The notes beneath the pieces were generated by a model. The model had not been told where the DNA came from. It was given only the letters and a program-made list of their open reading frames with translations, and did no database searches. From a virus, in the IMG/VR virus record IMGVR_UViG_3300021376_000402, positions 1 to 21,965 of that record: a stretch of 21,965 nucleotides of DNA, one strand, 5' to 3'. The first letter of the stretch is position 1; the number at the start of each line of letters is the position of its first letter. The position numbers and the translations under genes were made by a program. This document shows, one piece after another, positions 7,234-15,220 of the stretch.

Positions 7234-7821
7234 TCAGTAGATAACGCGACCAAATTGCTCATATGTTTCGATGAATTTTATAGTAGCTGCGCCGGAGTTG
7301 TTCTTTGGTTGCAAGTACACCACAAATGAGCTACAGGTCTTATGCTGCCCAATTCCTTCGCTTGTGTTCTTGATTAGTGTTGGCACTGTTTTCAAGAAGC
7401 AAATGGGGAAATCAAAGATTTTCTGCTCGTAACGGATCATGTCAGGGCAGTTGGTGAAGTAGATGCCTTGCTCCACCTCATCTGCCAGCCACTTCCGATA
7501 CAGCTGACGAAACCACACGGCATGGGATGAAACCAGAGTCGGAGAAGAAGCCCTGGTCATCTTCCATTTATCTAAACGTTTATCAAAGTAGTAGCAGCCA
7601 CTGGGCGGAAACAGATATACCTTTCCAAACCACTGCTGCATATTGAGCCCATCCTGTTGTGGGCTAAAAAATTCATCGGCCTGCACAAAACCTTGGGCCA
7701 CCTTGGAGCTGGCAGGATCCAAGTTAATGCCGCCCATCACAATGTTGGCAGCCTGCACCAATTCAGTGGGTGTGATGAGTTCTAGATCTTCACGCCGACC
7801 TGTAACACGACGGATGCTCAT
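7234..7821 (-). CDS. Phage Dam-like adenine methyltransferase homologue with altered catalytic motif
   Basis: A 195-aa protein. The N-terminal half follows the phage DNA N6-adenine methyltransferase pattern: ELITPTELVQAANIVMGG, INLDPASS, a V-Q-A-D-E-F-F-S segment, DGLNMQQWFGKVYLFPPS. In active members the last motif is N/D-P-P-Y/F, which binds the target adenine; here it reads F-P-P-S. The C-terminal half keeps features of the family (HAVWFRQLYRKW, FPICFL, SSFVVYLQP). The protein may be catalytically dead, changed in target, or a DNA-binding relative. The start overlaps the upstream stop (ATGA), so it is translated as part of the leftward operon. Fold assignment is fairly secure; activity is doubtful. 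Confidence 0.65.
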   Translation of the reverse strand: MSIRRVTGRREDLELITPTELVQAANIVMGGINLDPASSKVAQGFVQADEFFSPQQDGLNMQQWFGKVYLFPPSGCYYFDKRLDKWKMTRASSPTLVSSHAVWFRQLYRKWLADEVEQGIYFTNCPDMIRYEQKIFDFPICFLKTVPTLIKNTSEGIGQHKTCSSFVVYLQPKNNSGAATIKFIETYEQFGRVIY

Positions 7822-8201
7822 GCGTCTACAACTTTGTTGTAATCAATTTCGATATATCGGATGCCTTCTTCATCGTTGATGATGTACCCAGCTTTTTCCT
7901 CGGGATCAATCTTTTGAGCAGCTTCCAGGATTCGGCGGAAGGTTTCTACTAAATCATGATTGTTTTCCCGTTCAAACGCTTCTTTTGCGCTGTTTAACTC
8001 TTCTAATGTCATGTAAACCACCCCACGTTCCTGTTTGGGTTGGAAGCACATCACACCAGGGCCTTCCACCTGCCAGAAGCGGTGGTACATTTCACCCATG
8101 TCCCCCAGGATGAAGTCAACCGTTTGGTTGAGCATCTTGGCTTTTGTGTCGTCAATGTCACCCTGCAACGCAGAGTGGATCAGCTTCTCGCGACGGTTCA
8201 T
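7818..8201 (-). CDS. Unknown 127-aa operon protein
   Basis: Begins MNRREKLIHSALQGDIDDTK and has a two-part look: an N-terminal helical segment with a hydrophobic aromatic stretch (FILGDMGEMYHRFWQVEGP), then a charged helix (EELNSAKEAFERENNHDLVE) and a short beta-rich end (GIRYIEIDYNKVVDA). No TM segment or catalytic motif recognised. Its 5' end overlaps the previous gene by 44 bases and its stop overlaps the Dam-like gene by 4. Its conserved place between a helix-turn-helix gene and DNA-modification genes suggests a DNA-metabolism role, but this is context only. Confidence 0.65.
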   Translation of the reverse strand: MNRREKLIHSALQGDIDDTKAKMLNQTVDFILGDMGEMYHRFWQVEGPGVMCFQPKQERGVVYMTLEELNSAKEAFERENNHDLVETFRRILEAAQKIDPEEKAGYIINDEEGIRYIEIDYNKVVDA

Positions 8202-8658
8202 GTTCGATCAACCCCTGGCGGACAAGGGACTCTAAGAGTTTAGGGAGCGGCTTATAGATGACAACCAACTTGCCAAGGTTGCCGCGTTTCTTAACAAGCT
8301 TACCGGTTTCGTCTCGTAATTTATCAAACTCGCCAGAGCGGATCAGATATTCCGCTACGCATCGGAGGCGACGTTTCAGAGGCAGCTCGGCCTGGGGGAA
8401 TTTTCCGCAGATCGTGTCTGGCTGCATGTCAACAAACGCTAACCGAAGCCTGTTCGCCAACGTCATGCCGGAGTTGGCGTCTTCCTCTTCATAATTCCGA
8501 ACGTTTTCCAGGTAACGACGCAAGCAACCGTCATCAAAGGAACCAGAGGGAGGCAAAAACTCTTCTACCTGCCGGAACAACGATTCAGGCAAAACTTCAG
8601 AACAGTTTTCAACGGTGACAAGGAACAGGTCCAATCTTTGGAAGCGGTTGGGAATCAT
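8158..8658 (-). CDS. Unknown 166-aa operon protein
   Basis: A mainly helical, charged protein (MIPNRFQRLDLFLVTVENCS...). The C-terminal half has a winged-helix-like sequence order, CVAEYLIRSGEFDKLRDE followed by KRGNLGKLVVIY and LPKLLESLVRQGLIEHEP, so a DNA-binding or protein-interaction domain is possible; I cannot name a family. Its ATG overlaps the stop of the helix-turn-helix gene (ATGA), and it overlaps the following gene by 44 bases. Confidence 0.65.
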   Translation of the reverse strand: MIPNRFQRLDLFLVTVENCSEVLPESLFRQVEEFLPPSGSFDDGCLRRYLENVRNYEEEDANSGMTLANRLRLAFVDMQPDTICGKFPQAELPLKRRLRCVAEYLIRSGEFDKLRDETGKLVKKRGNLGKLVVIYKPLPKLLESLVRQGLIEHEPSREADPLCVAG

Positions 8659-9062
8659 TCAAGTTTCTCCTGCGTGGACTTGTACTTGTTCCCGTAGAAG
8701 TCCGATAGATCAATTTCTTTGTTACGTGAGAAGGACATTACCAAAAAGTTCCAGGGAACCCGGATGACAGCCTTCTTGCTTGGGTCGGGAGCGATGTTGA
8801 CGTAATGCAACCCCTCGGTCCAACCTTTTTCTGGCTGTTTTTTCCCAATAGCGATCCAGTTTCGAATCGTTTGGTCCGATACCGCCAGGCGACGAGCACA
8901 TTCTTCAGTCGAGATGTACTCATCCGTAAAAGCCTGCGGATTCATCCGATCGGTTTCTTGCGTTTGATACCGGCTATGCCACATGGAAGCCAAGATGTTT
9001 CGAACACCTTTCAGCTCATGGGCAATATCTTCCAAACCCTTTCGGAGTCCAAATGTTGCCAT
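8655..9062 (-). CDS. Helix-turn-helix DNA-binding protein
   Basis: A 135-aa protein. Residues about 49-80 (YISTEECARRLAVSDQTIRN, then WIAIGKKQP) match an excisionase/MerR-type helix-turn-helix: a Thr-x-x-x-x-A-x-x-L helix, a V-S-x-x-T-I-R-N-W recognition helix, and a wing region with basic residues (DPSKKAVIRVP). The N-terminal 40 residues are amphipathic and may mediate oligomerisation. It is the first gene of the six-gene leftward operon, so a regulator of that operon or a recombination/packaging accessory are both reasonable. An AAACGTTT palindrome lies at 9069-9076, seven bases upstream of the start, where an autoregulatory operator could sit (inference). Confidence 0.65.
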   Translation of the reverse strand: MATFGLRKGLEDIAHELKGVRNILASMWHSRYQTQETDRMNPQAFTDEYISTEECARRLAVSDQTIRNWIAIGKKQPEKGWTEGLHYVNIAPDPSKKAVIRVPWNFLVMSFSRNKEIDLSDFYGNKYKSTQEKLE

Positions 9063-9116
9063 CGTGTCAAACGTTTTGATTAGATGCTAGGGTGTGGGAA
9101 AACATTTTGCATCACC

Positions 9117-9491
9117 ATGGAAGATCAGGTTCCTTCCAGTACTCCTCCTCAGTTTTCTCAGCTGAAGGACCAACAGATCCCTGGTGGGATAACTCCTGAA
9201 CTTCTGGAGCAGCTGAAGGCTCGCGCTCGGGAAGAAGCCATTCGGATGACCATTCTCCAGCAGCAGGCTGCAGCTCAAGAAACAGTGGAGTATCCCACTG
9301 CTCCACCAGAGGCTCCAGCCAGGATTCAGATTCCAAATACCCAACCGCAAGTGGTGTATGTGCGCCGGAACCTAACGGTTGCCGAACTCATTGTGGTGTT
9401 TGTAATCTCCTGTGGCCTGGTTACAGGTATCCAAGGAGTCTGGAATTTTGCATCCAATCACCTTCCGAGGATTGAAATCAAAGCCCGGTAA
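9117..9491 (+). CDS. Single-pass membrane protein, 124 aa
   Basis: Starts MEDQVPSSTPPQFSQLKDQQ at ATG 9117; an upstream in-frame ATG at 9084 would add 11 residues and lies in the presumed promoter of the divergent genes. The first 70 residues are Gln/Pro/Ala-rich and helical (LLEQLKARAREEAIRMTILQ). Then VYVRRNLTVAELIVVFVISC starts a hydrophobic span of about 20-22 residues near residues 88-108, followed by a short basic end (RIEIKAR). The Arg-Arg before the helix suggests a cytoplasmic N-terminus. It has one TM helix and lies upstream of fibres and an endolysin, so a lysis accessory (holin/spanin-like) or virion membrane contact is possible. No family recognised. Confidence 0.6.
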   Translation: MEDQVPSSTPPQFSQLKDQQIPGGITPELLEQLKARAREEAIRMTILQQQAAAQETVEYPTAPPEAPARIQIPNTQPQVVYVRRNLTVAELIVVFVISCGLVTGIQGVWNFASNHLPRIEIKAR

Positions 9492-9509
9492 GGTTGAACA
9501 CACTGCGAC

Positions 9510-9515
9510 TATAAT
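9510..9515 (+). promoter_or_regulatory. Putative -10 box upstream of the first tail fibre
   Basis: A perfect TATAAT hexamer 30 bases before the GTG start at 9546, in the 54-base gap after the membrane-protein gene. No convincing -35 lies at 16-18 bases; TTGAAC at 9494-9499 is too close (10 bases). It could be a -10-only phage promoter that needs a viral sigma or accessory factor. Seen: the hexamer and spacing; the function is inferred. Confidence 0.35.
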
Positions 9516-9545
9516 TCATTTCATAGGGTTTATGTGATTTAATAG

Positions 9546-12500
9546 GTGGCTAACAGACGGATATCCGAGCTACAGGAACTTGCGGGTATTGACTTAGCCG
9601 ATAATGACCTACTGACGGTCGTTGATACCGGTGAAGTTGACCCTGCGATTAAAAACAAGAAGCTCACGATATCTGGCACCAAAGCGTATCTTAATATTTA
9701 CTACCTTCCCCGTACGGGGGGAACTATCAGTGGCAGTATTACCGTTCAAGGTAACACCACAATTCAGAGTGGTTTAACCGTATCTGGCACCACCACGTTG
9801 AGTGGTTTAACCGTTACCGGGTCGGTGACGTTTGTCAACGCCACTGTCCAAAACAATTTAACAGTTAGCGGTGATATCAATACCAACACACTGACCGGTA
9901 ATGCCGCAAACTTCAGCACTGTCACTGGTGTCACTGGTGTTTTTACCAATCAAGTTTCCGGTGCCACAATCACGGGTAACAATATCAACGGAACCAACGG
10001 AACGTTCCAGCAGTTAACCGGTCAAAACGTAACTGTTAATAACAACTTAAGTGTTGCCAACGCACTGTCGGTAACTGGACTAGCAACATTCCAATCCAAC
10101 GTACGAGTAACTGGCACCCTCAGCGGAACCACCGTTACTGGGACGAACGCTCAATTCTCAAATATTACTGGTATCAACATTGTTGGTACCAGCACTGTCT
10201 CTGGGGCTGTTGTTACAGGTAACGCTGGTCAATTTACCGAGCTGACTGGGGTCTCCGGCGTGTTCACCAGCCAGGTGAGCGGTGCTGTTATCACTGGTAA
10301 CACAATCCAAGGAACAGCTATTACAGGCGTTGTTGGGCGATTTACCCAAATCACAGGTGTTTCAGGAACTTTCACAAGCGTTCTCTCTGGTGCAACCATC
10401 ACTGGAGATACGGTTCTTGCAACGCAACTAACCGGAATTTCCGGAACGTTCACCAGCCAGGTATCAGGTGCTGTTGTTACTGGTGATACGGGACGCTTTA
10501 CGCAACTGACCGGCATCAGCGGGGTTTTCACCTCTCAGTTATCTGGGGCAGTTATCACCGGTGACACTGGGCGGTTCAGTCAGCTAACTGGAGTTTCTGG
10601 CGTCTTTACCAGCCAGATCTCTGGAGCCACGATCACTGGTGATACGATCCAGGGAACGACCATCACTGGTATCAATGGTCAGTTCACCCAACTCACTGGA
10701 ATTTCAGGTGTTTTCACCTCCCAACTTAGTGGTGCTGTCATTACCGGAGATACTGGACGCTTTAGCCAGCTCACCGGCATCAGCGGTGTATTCACTGATC
10801 AAATCAGTGGTGCAACCGTCACTGGTGACACAGGTAACTTCACGACCTTAAACGCAATAACCGCAACGTTCACGACGGGAATTGTCCGTCAAAACATCAC
10901 GGTTACTGGCAATATTGCAACCAGCGGCACTCTGACCGTTGATCAGACGGCAACGATTGCGTCTGGCTTAACCGTCACCACTGGCACTATCTCTGGCGTT
11001 ACTTTTACCGGTACGACAGCTCAGTTCACGCAGATCACTGGAATCAGCGGCGTCTTCACCAGTCAGGTATCCGGTGCCGTCATCACGGGTAACACCGTCA
11101 ATGCCACCACTGGTAATTTCCAAACCTTAATCACCAGTGGACATACGGTCCAAGGCAACCTGACCGTCAGCGGAGATCTGGCGGTTCTTGGTTCCGGCAC
11201 CTTTGCTTCTGGTGTCCGCGTCACCGGTACCCTCAGCGGCACCACCATTACCGGCACCACGGGTCAGTTCACCCAGATCACTGGCATCAGTGGTGTCTTC
11301 ACCAGTCAGGTCTCTGGCGCAACCGTTACCGGCAACCTGATCCAGGGTACGAACATCACCGGTATTGCAGGTGGCTTCACCACGCTTACAGGCGCAACGG
11401 TCACTGGTACAACCGCCAACTTCAGCTCTGGTGTCTTTACAACTCAGCTCAGTGGCGCTGTTATTACTGGGGATGCCGGTCAATTTGGAACGCTCACTGG
11501 TAATACCGCTGGCTTCACGACCGTCACTGGTACGACCGTCACTGGCACAACTTCCAATTTCAGCTCCGGCATCTTTACGACCCAGCTTTCAGGTGCTGTT
11601 ATCACCGGTGATGCCGGTCAATTTGGCACCTTAACAGGGAATACCGCAGGGTTTACAGCGGTCACTGGTGCCACTGTTACCGGTACAACAGCCAACTTCA
11701 GCTCTGGCGTCTTTACAACTCGCATTAGCGGTGCTGTTATTACAGGTGACGCTGGACAGTTTGGAACACTAACTGGTAATACAGCCGGATTTACCACGGT
11801 CACCGGTACAACGATTACTGGGACGACCATCAATGCCAGCTCCGGTGTCTTCACCACTCAAATCAGTGGCGCCACCGTCACTGGCAATGCCATTCAAGCA
11901 GGAACACTTACTGGTAATACTGCAGGTTTTACGACTGTTACCGGTATAACCGTTACCGGTACAACTGCAAACTTTAGTTCGGGCGTTTACACCACCCAGA
12001 TTTCTGGCAATGCCATCACCGGTAATACAGCTGGTTTTACCACGGTCACTGGCACCACTATTACTGGAACAACTGTCAACGCACAATCCGGTGTTTTTAC
12101 CACTCAAATTAGTGGAGCCGTTATCACCGGAGATGCCGGTCGATTTGGTACGCTCACTGGTAATACTGCTGGCTTTACTACGGTTACTGGAGCAACAGTA
12201 ACTGGAACAACCGCCAACTTTGCATCGGGTGTCTTCACTACTCAGATCAGTGGCGCCACTATTACCGGTAATTTGATCCAGGCAGGAACTCTGACTGGTA
12301 ATACGGCTGGTTTCACAACTGTAACTGGCACCACAGTAACTGGCACTACTGCTAACTTCGGCTCTGGTGTTTTCACTACTCAAATTTCTGGTAACGCAAT
12401 TACCGGTAATACCGGTGGATTCACGACGCTCACTGGCAATACAGTTACTGGCATCACTGCAAACTTTGCATCTGGTGTCTTTACTAACCAGGTATCTGGC

Positions 12501-12818
12501 GCAGTATTCCAAGCTGGTGGTGCAATCTTCGTCAGTGGTTCTGGTGATGTACGCCCGCGTGGCCTGTTCTCTTTCCCAACGACCGTTGGTACTTCTGGTT
12601 TTGTTCTTCAAACCAATGCAAACGGCACCACTTCTTGGGTGATTCAAAGTGGCGGCGGCGGAAGCACAATTACAACAATCATGCAAAGTAAGATTGTGAT
12701 TGATGTTAATTTTGGCCTTACCGCCGGATATAATGGATTGAGCCAAGGACCTGTTGAAATTGCATCAAGTTTCACCGTTGATGTCCCAAGCGGATCGCTT
12801 TGGAGCGTCCTTGGGTAA
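9546..12818 (+). CDS. Tail fibre with long G/T-rich repeat shaft
   Basis: A 1090-aa protein with a GTG start. Residues 1-50 (MANRRISELQELAGIDLADN..., V-V-D-T, KNKKLTISG) match the conserved N-terminal anchor of cyanophage fibre proteins. Residues about 55-1000 are tandem copies of a 26-residue unit of the type GVFTSQLSGAVITGDTGRF plus SQLTGIS, with 10-residue insertions (TIQGTTITGI type) and later 46-48-residue forms containing QFGTLTGNTAGFTTVTGATV. Regular V/I-T-G and F-T spacing suggests a beta-helical or fibrous trimer. The C-terminus changes to a non-repeat head: VSGSGDVRPRGLFSFPTT, a GGGGS linker, and a terminal IASSFTVDVPSGSLWSVLG segment typical of fibre tips. No enzymatic motif. Likely receptor-contacting; a second fibre follows 42 bases later. 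Confidence 0.88.
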   Translation: MANRRISELQELAGIDLADNDLLTVVDTGEVDPAIKNKKLTISGTKAYLNIYYLPRTGGTISGSITVQGNTTIQSGLTVSGTTTLSGLTVTGSVTFVNATVQNNLTVSGDINTNTLTGNAANFSTVTGVTGVFTNQVSGATITGNNINGTNGTFQQLTGQNVTVNNNLSVANALSVTGLATFQSNVRVTGTLSGTTVTGTNAQFSNITGINIVGTSTVSGAVVTGNAGQFTELTGVSGVFTSQVSGAVITGNTIQGTAITGVVGRFTQITGVSGTFTSVLSGATITGDTVLATQLTGISGTFTSQVSGAVVTGDTGRFTQLTGISGVFTSQLSGAVITGDTGRFSQLTGVSGVFTSQISGATITGDTIQGTTITGINGQFTQLTGISGVFTSQLSGAVITGDTGRFSQLTGISGVFTDQISGATVTGDTGNFTTLNAITATFTTGIVRQNITVTGNIATSGTLTVDQTATIASGLTVTTGTISGVTFTGTTAQFTQITGISGVFTSQVSGAVITGNTVNATTGNFQTLITSGHTVQGNLTVSGDLAVLGSGTFASGVRVTGTLSGTTITGTTGQFTQITGISGVFTSQVSGATVTGNLIQGTNITGIAGGFTTLTGATVTGTTANFSSGVFTTQLSGAVITGDAGQFGTLTGNTAGFTTVTGTTVTGTTSNFSSGIFTTQLSGAVITGDAGQFGTLTGNTAGFTAVTGATVTGTTANFSSGVFTTRISGAVITGDAGQFGTLTGNTAGFTTVTGTTITGTTINASSGVFTTQISGATVTGNAIQAGTLTGNTAGFTTVTGITVTGTTANFSSGVYTTQISGNAITGNTAGFTTVTGTTITGTTVNAQSGVFTTQISGAVITGDAGRFGTLTGNTAGFTTVTGATVTGTTANFASGVFTTQISGATITGNLIQAGTLTGNTAGFTTVTGTTVTGTTANFGSGVFTTQISGNAITGNTGGFTTLTGNTVTGITANFASGVFTNQVSGAVFQAGGAIFVSGSGDVRPRGLFSFPTTVGTSGFVLQTNANGTTSWVIQSGGGGSTITTIMQSKIVIDVNFGLTAGYNGLSQGPVEIASSFTVDVPSGSLWSVLG
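9735..12510 (+). repeat. Coding tandem repeats of the fibre shaft
   Basis: Amino-acid repeats such as GVFTSQxSGAxITGD, GNTAGFTTVTG and VTGTTANFSSGVFTTQISG recur throughout. At DNA level the copies differ mainly at third codon positions: GNTAGF is spelled with different Gly, Asn, Thr and Ala codons in neighbouring copies (compare 11500-11515 and 11638-11653). The reverse strand of this block has long spurious open frames, an effect of the codon pattern. Confidence 0.85.
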
Positions 12819-12860
12819 AATTAACTTAAACTAGAAAGTAAGAAACACCGGGACACAGGA

Positions 12861-13883
12861 ATGGCTTACGGAACTTTAAAGGTCGATAATATAACTTATA
12901 CGTCAGGCGGTTCCGACGCAAGCACTTCAGTTAGCGGCATTGTTGCCATTGCAGCGGGAAATTTCAATAATGTCACTGCTACCGGGACGATTTCCGGGGT
13001 CAGGATTACTGGCAATACGGCTGGCTTCACGACTGTTACAGGTACGACAGTTACTGGTACAACCGCCAACTTCAGCTCGGGGGTTTTTACAACCCAAGTG
13101 AGTGGCGCAACAGTTGCAGGTCCAACGCATACGGGTACAACCGCCAACTTTGTTGCCGGTAATTTTACCACCAGCATCACAGGCGCTACTGTCACTGGAA
13201 CCACAGCAAATTTTCAATCTGGAGTATTCACTACTCAAGTAAGCGGCGCAACAGTTGCAGGCCCAACTCATACTGGTACGACTGCTAATTTTGTTGCTGG
13301 TAACTTCACCACGAGCATCACTGGTGCAACCATTACCGGAACAACTGCCAACTTCAGCTCCGGTGTGTTTACTACTCAAGTAAGCGGCGCAACAGTTGCA
13401 GGCCCAACTCATACTGGCACCACCGCAAACTTTAGTTCAGGTGTTTTTACCACTCAAGTTTCAGGCGCTACGGTTGCTGGTCCAACGCATACCGGTACGA
13501 CTGCAAACTTCTCCAGTGGCAACTTCACCACCACGCTCTCTGGTGCAACTACCAGGGATAGCGCTGGGAATGTTCGTGATATTCCTCAAAACTCTCAAAC
13601 CAGCAGTTATACACTCGTTGCGGCTGACGCTGGTAAACACGTATTTACCACTTCTAGTGTAACGGTGCCTTCCGGTGTGTTTAGCGTTGGTCAAGCAGTC
13701 AGCATCTATAACAACACCACCGGCAATATTACAGTTACCCAAGGTACTAACGTTACTCTTCGCCAAGCAGGTGCATCTGGAACAGGTAATCGAACCTTGG
13801 CACAGCGTGGTTTGGCTACTGTATTATGTGTTTCAGGTGCAGCAGGCACTGAGTTTGTAATTGGTGGTGCAGGGTTAAGCTGA
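12861..13883 (+). CDS. Second repeat-type tail fibre
   Basis: A 340-aa protein starting MAYGTLKVDNITYTSGGSDA, a common opening of cyanophage fibre proteins. The shaft has alternating units of about 47 residues: GATVAGPTHTGTTANFVAGN, FTTSITGATVTGTTANF, SGVFTTQVS; these share words with the 9546 fibre. From about residue 230 a compact C-terminal domain follows: RDIPQNSQTSSYTLVAADAG, KHVFTTSSVTVPSGVFSVGQ, AVSIYNNTTGNITVTQGTN, and TLAQRGLATVLCVSGAAGTE, ending FVIGGAGLS. This end module recurs in many phage fibre and tail proteins, where it is probably a trimerisation or receptor-facing domain. The stop is one base before the next ATG, so it is probably co-expressed with the glycine-rich adhesin. 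Confidence 0.88.
   Translation: MAYGTLKVDNITYTSGGSDASTSVSGIVAIAAGNFNNVTATGTISGVRITGNTAGFTTVTGTTVTGTTANFSSGVFTTQVSGATVAGPTHTGTTANFVAGNFTTSITGATVTGTTANFQSGVFTTQVSGATVAGPTHTGTTANFVAGNFTTSITGATITGTTANFSSGVFTTQVSGATVAGPTHTGTTANFSSGVFTTQVSGATVAGPTHTGTTANFSSGNFTTTLSGATTRDSAGNVRDIPQNSQTSSYTLVAADAGKHVFTTSSVTVPSGVFSVGQAVSIYNNTTGNITVTQGTNVTLRQAGASGTGNRTLAQRGLATVLCVSGAAGTEFVIGGAGLS
12994..13545 (+). repeat. Coding repeats of the second fibre
   Basis: Tandem units built from GATVAGPTHTGTTANF, FTTSITGATVTGTTANF and SGVFTTQVS. Adjacent copies are related to each other and to the shaft of the upstream fibre, suggesting duplication or exchange between the two genes. Confidence 0.8.
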
Positions 13884-13884
13884 T

Positions 13885-14817
13885 ATGTCCTTCCTCCAGA
13901 TGCTGCTTGGAATACCATCCGCTGCTCTAACTGCTGATTATCTGGTTATTGCAGGTGGTGGTGCAGGTGGCTCTTGTGCACAGTTTAGCGGAGATGGCGG
14001 TGGTGGCGGTGCTGGTGGTTATCGCACTTCCGCTGGGCCATCTGGTGGTGGTGCATCTGCTGAATCCAGTCTTCCTTTAACCACAGGCGTTGCTTATACC
14101 ATTACCGTTGGTGGCGGTGGTGCTGCAGTAACAGGAAATGCTGTTGGAACAAGTGGGAGTAATTCCGTATTTGCAACCATCACATCTATTGGCGGTGGCG
14201 GTGGCGCTGCAAGTGATTCTCCCAATCTGAATGCTACAACAGGTGGTTCAGGCGGCGGTGGTGGCGGCGGTGGAGGTGTCGGCTCCCCAGGTAATGCCCC
14301 TGGCGCAGCTGGCACTGCAAACCAAGGCCGTGAAGGCGGTGATGGCTTCCTTGGAGGACAGGGTTTCGGTGCAGGCGGCGGTGGTGGTGCTGGCGGAGTT
14401 GGTCAAAACGGTACGGCTTCTGTTGGCGGCAACGGTGGATCCGGTGTCGCATCGTCTATTACTGGCTCTTCCGTAACACGTGCAGGCGGCGGTGGCGGTG
14501 GCAAAAATGATCTTGGCCCTGCTCCTATTGCTGGTGGCTCCGGCGGAACCGGAGGAGGCGGCGCTGGCGGTCTGAATTCCAACGGTAGTGCAGGTACTAC
14601 GAATACCGGCGGAGGCGGCGGAGGTACTGGCGGAGACCCCGGTACGAAAACATCAGGTGCTGGTGGCTCAGGTATTGTCATTATTAAAATTCCAGATACT
14701 GCCACTGCTAACTTCTCTGCTGGTGTTACCAGCTCGCTGTCTACAGCTGTTGCAGGCTTTAAGATTTATACTGTTACTGCAACGTCGACAACTTCTGAAA
14801 CCGTAACGTTCTCCTAA
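13885..14817 (+). CDS. Glycine-rich adhesin
   Basis: A 310-aa protein with about 40% Gly. It opens MSFLQMLLGIPSAALTADYL, then VIAGGGAGG, and carries many poly-Gly runs separated by short S/T/A/N loops (SIGGGGGAASDSPN, TGGSGGGGGGGGGVGSPG, TRAGGGGGGKNDLGPAP). It ends with GAGGSGIVIIKIPDT and a beta-rich tail (GFKIYTVTATSTTSETVTF). Proteins with this start and ...GGSGIVII...P end are widespread in phages; Salmonella phage S16 gp38, a tip adhesin, has stacked polyglycine helices with variable loops that bind the receptor. The same architecture here is inference from composition and position after two fibres. No signal peptide is needed for a virion protein. Its stop overlaps the next start (TAATG). 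Confidence 0.8.
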   Translation: MSFLQMLLGIPSAALTADYLVIAGGGAGGSCAQFSGDGGGGGAGGYRTSAGPSGGGASAESSLPLTTGVAYTITVGGGGAAVTGNAVGTSGSNSVFATITSIGGGGGAASDSPNLNATTGGSGGGGGGGGGVGSPGNAPGAAGTANQGREGGDGFLGGQGFGAGGGGGAGGVGQNGTASVGGNGGSGVASSITGSSVTRAGGGGGGKNDLGPAPIAGGSGGTGGGGAGGLNSNGSAGTTNTGGGGGGTGGDPGTKTSGAGGSGIVIIKIPDTATANFSAGVTSSLSTAVAGFKIYTVTATSTTSETVTFS

Positions 14818-15215
14818 TGGCACACTTCGCACTTCTCAACGAGAACAACATCGTCACTTTTGTTACCGTTGGTCGTGATGAAGACGACGGTAAAGAGGCC
14901 GAGCTGAATGCTCGCACTGGTCAGGTTTATCGCCAAACCAGCTACAACACTCGTGGTGGTGTGTATTACACGCCTAATACCAACGAACCTGATCCGGATC
15001 AGTCAAAAGCATTTCGCAAGAACTACGCAGGTCTTGGTTACACCTACGATGAGGTTATCGATGGATTTGTTCCTCCCAAGCCCTATCCCTCTTGGTTGCT
15101 GAACACCACAACTGGTCTGTGGGATCCCCCGGTTCCTTATCCGACTGACGGTAAGCGTTACGAGTGGGATGAGGACACCCAGTCCTGGGTAGAAATCCCT
15201 GATCCAGCTGCATAA
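14817..15215 (+). CDS. Conserved tail-region protein, 132 aa
   Basis: Begins MAHFALLNENNIVTFVTVGR. The middle and end match a small protein found after fibre genes in many marine and freshwater phages: QTSYNTRGGVYYT, KAFRKNYAGLGYTYDEVIDG, FVPPKPYPSWLLN, T-G-L-W-D-P-P, DGKRYEWDEDTQSWVEIP. The aromatic, Pro-rich beta composition suits a virion decoration, fibre-assembly or tail-tip protein; the biochemical role is not known to me. It overlaps the adhesin stop by one base, so it is in the same transcription and translation unit. Confidence 0.8.
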   Translation: MAHFALLNENNIVTFVTVGRDEDDGKEAELNARTGQVYRQTSYNTRGGVYYTPNTNEPDPDQSKAFRKNYAGLGYTYDEVIDGFVPPKPYPSWLLNTTTGLWDPPVPYPTDGKRYEWDEDTQSWVEIPDPAA

Positions 15216-15220
15216 TTGCC

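Noticed and set aside
11769-12746. 325-aa open frame on the minus strand across the fibre repeats
   Set aside because: Composition (Ser/Cys/Asn/Arg-rich, periodic) mirrors the antisense of the G/T/A repeats; the plus-strand frame has clear fibre domains. Other antisense frames at 9764-10531, 11063-11857 and 12896-13766 have the same origin.
14094-14705. Pro-rich open frames on the minus strand
   Set aside because: They are the antisense of poly-Gly codons (GGN read as NCC) in the adhesin gene.
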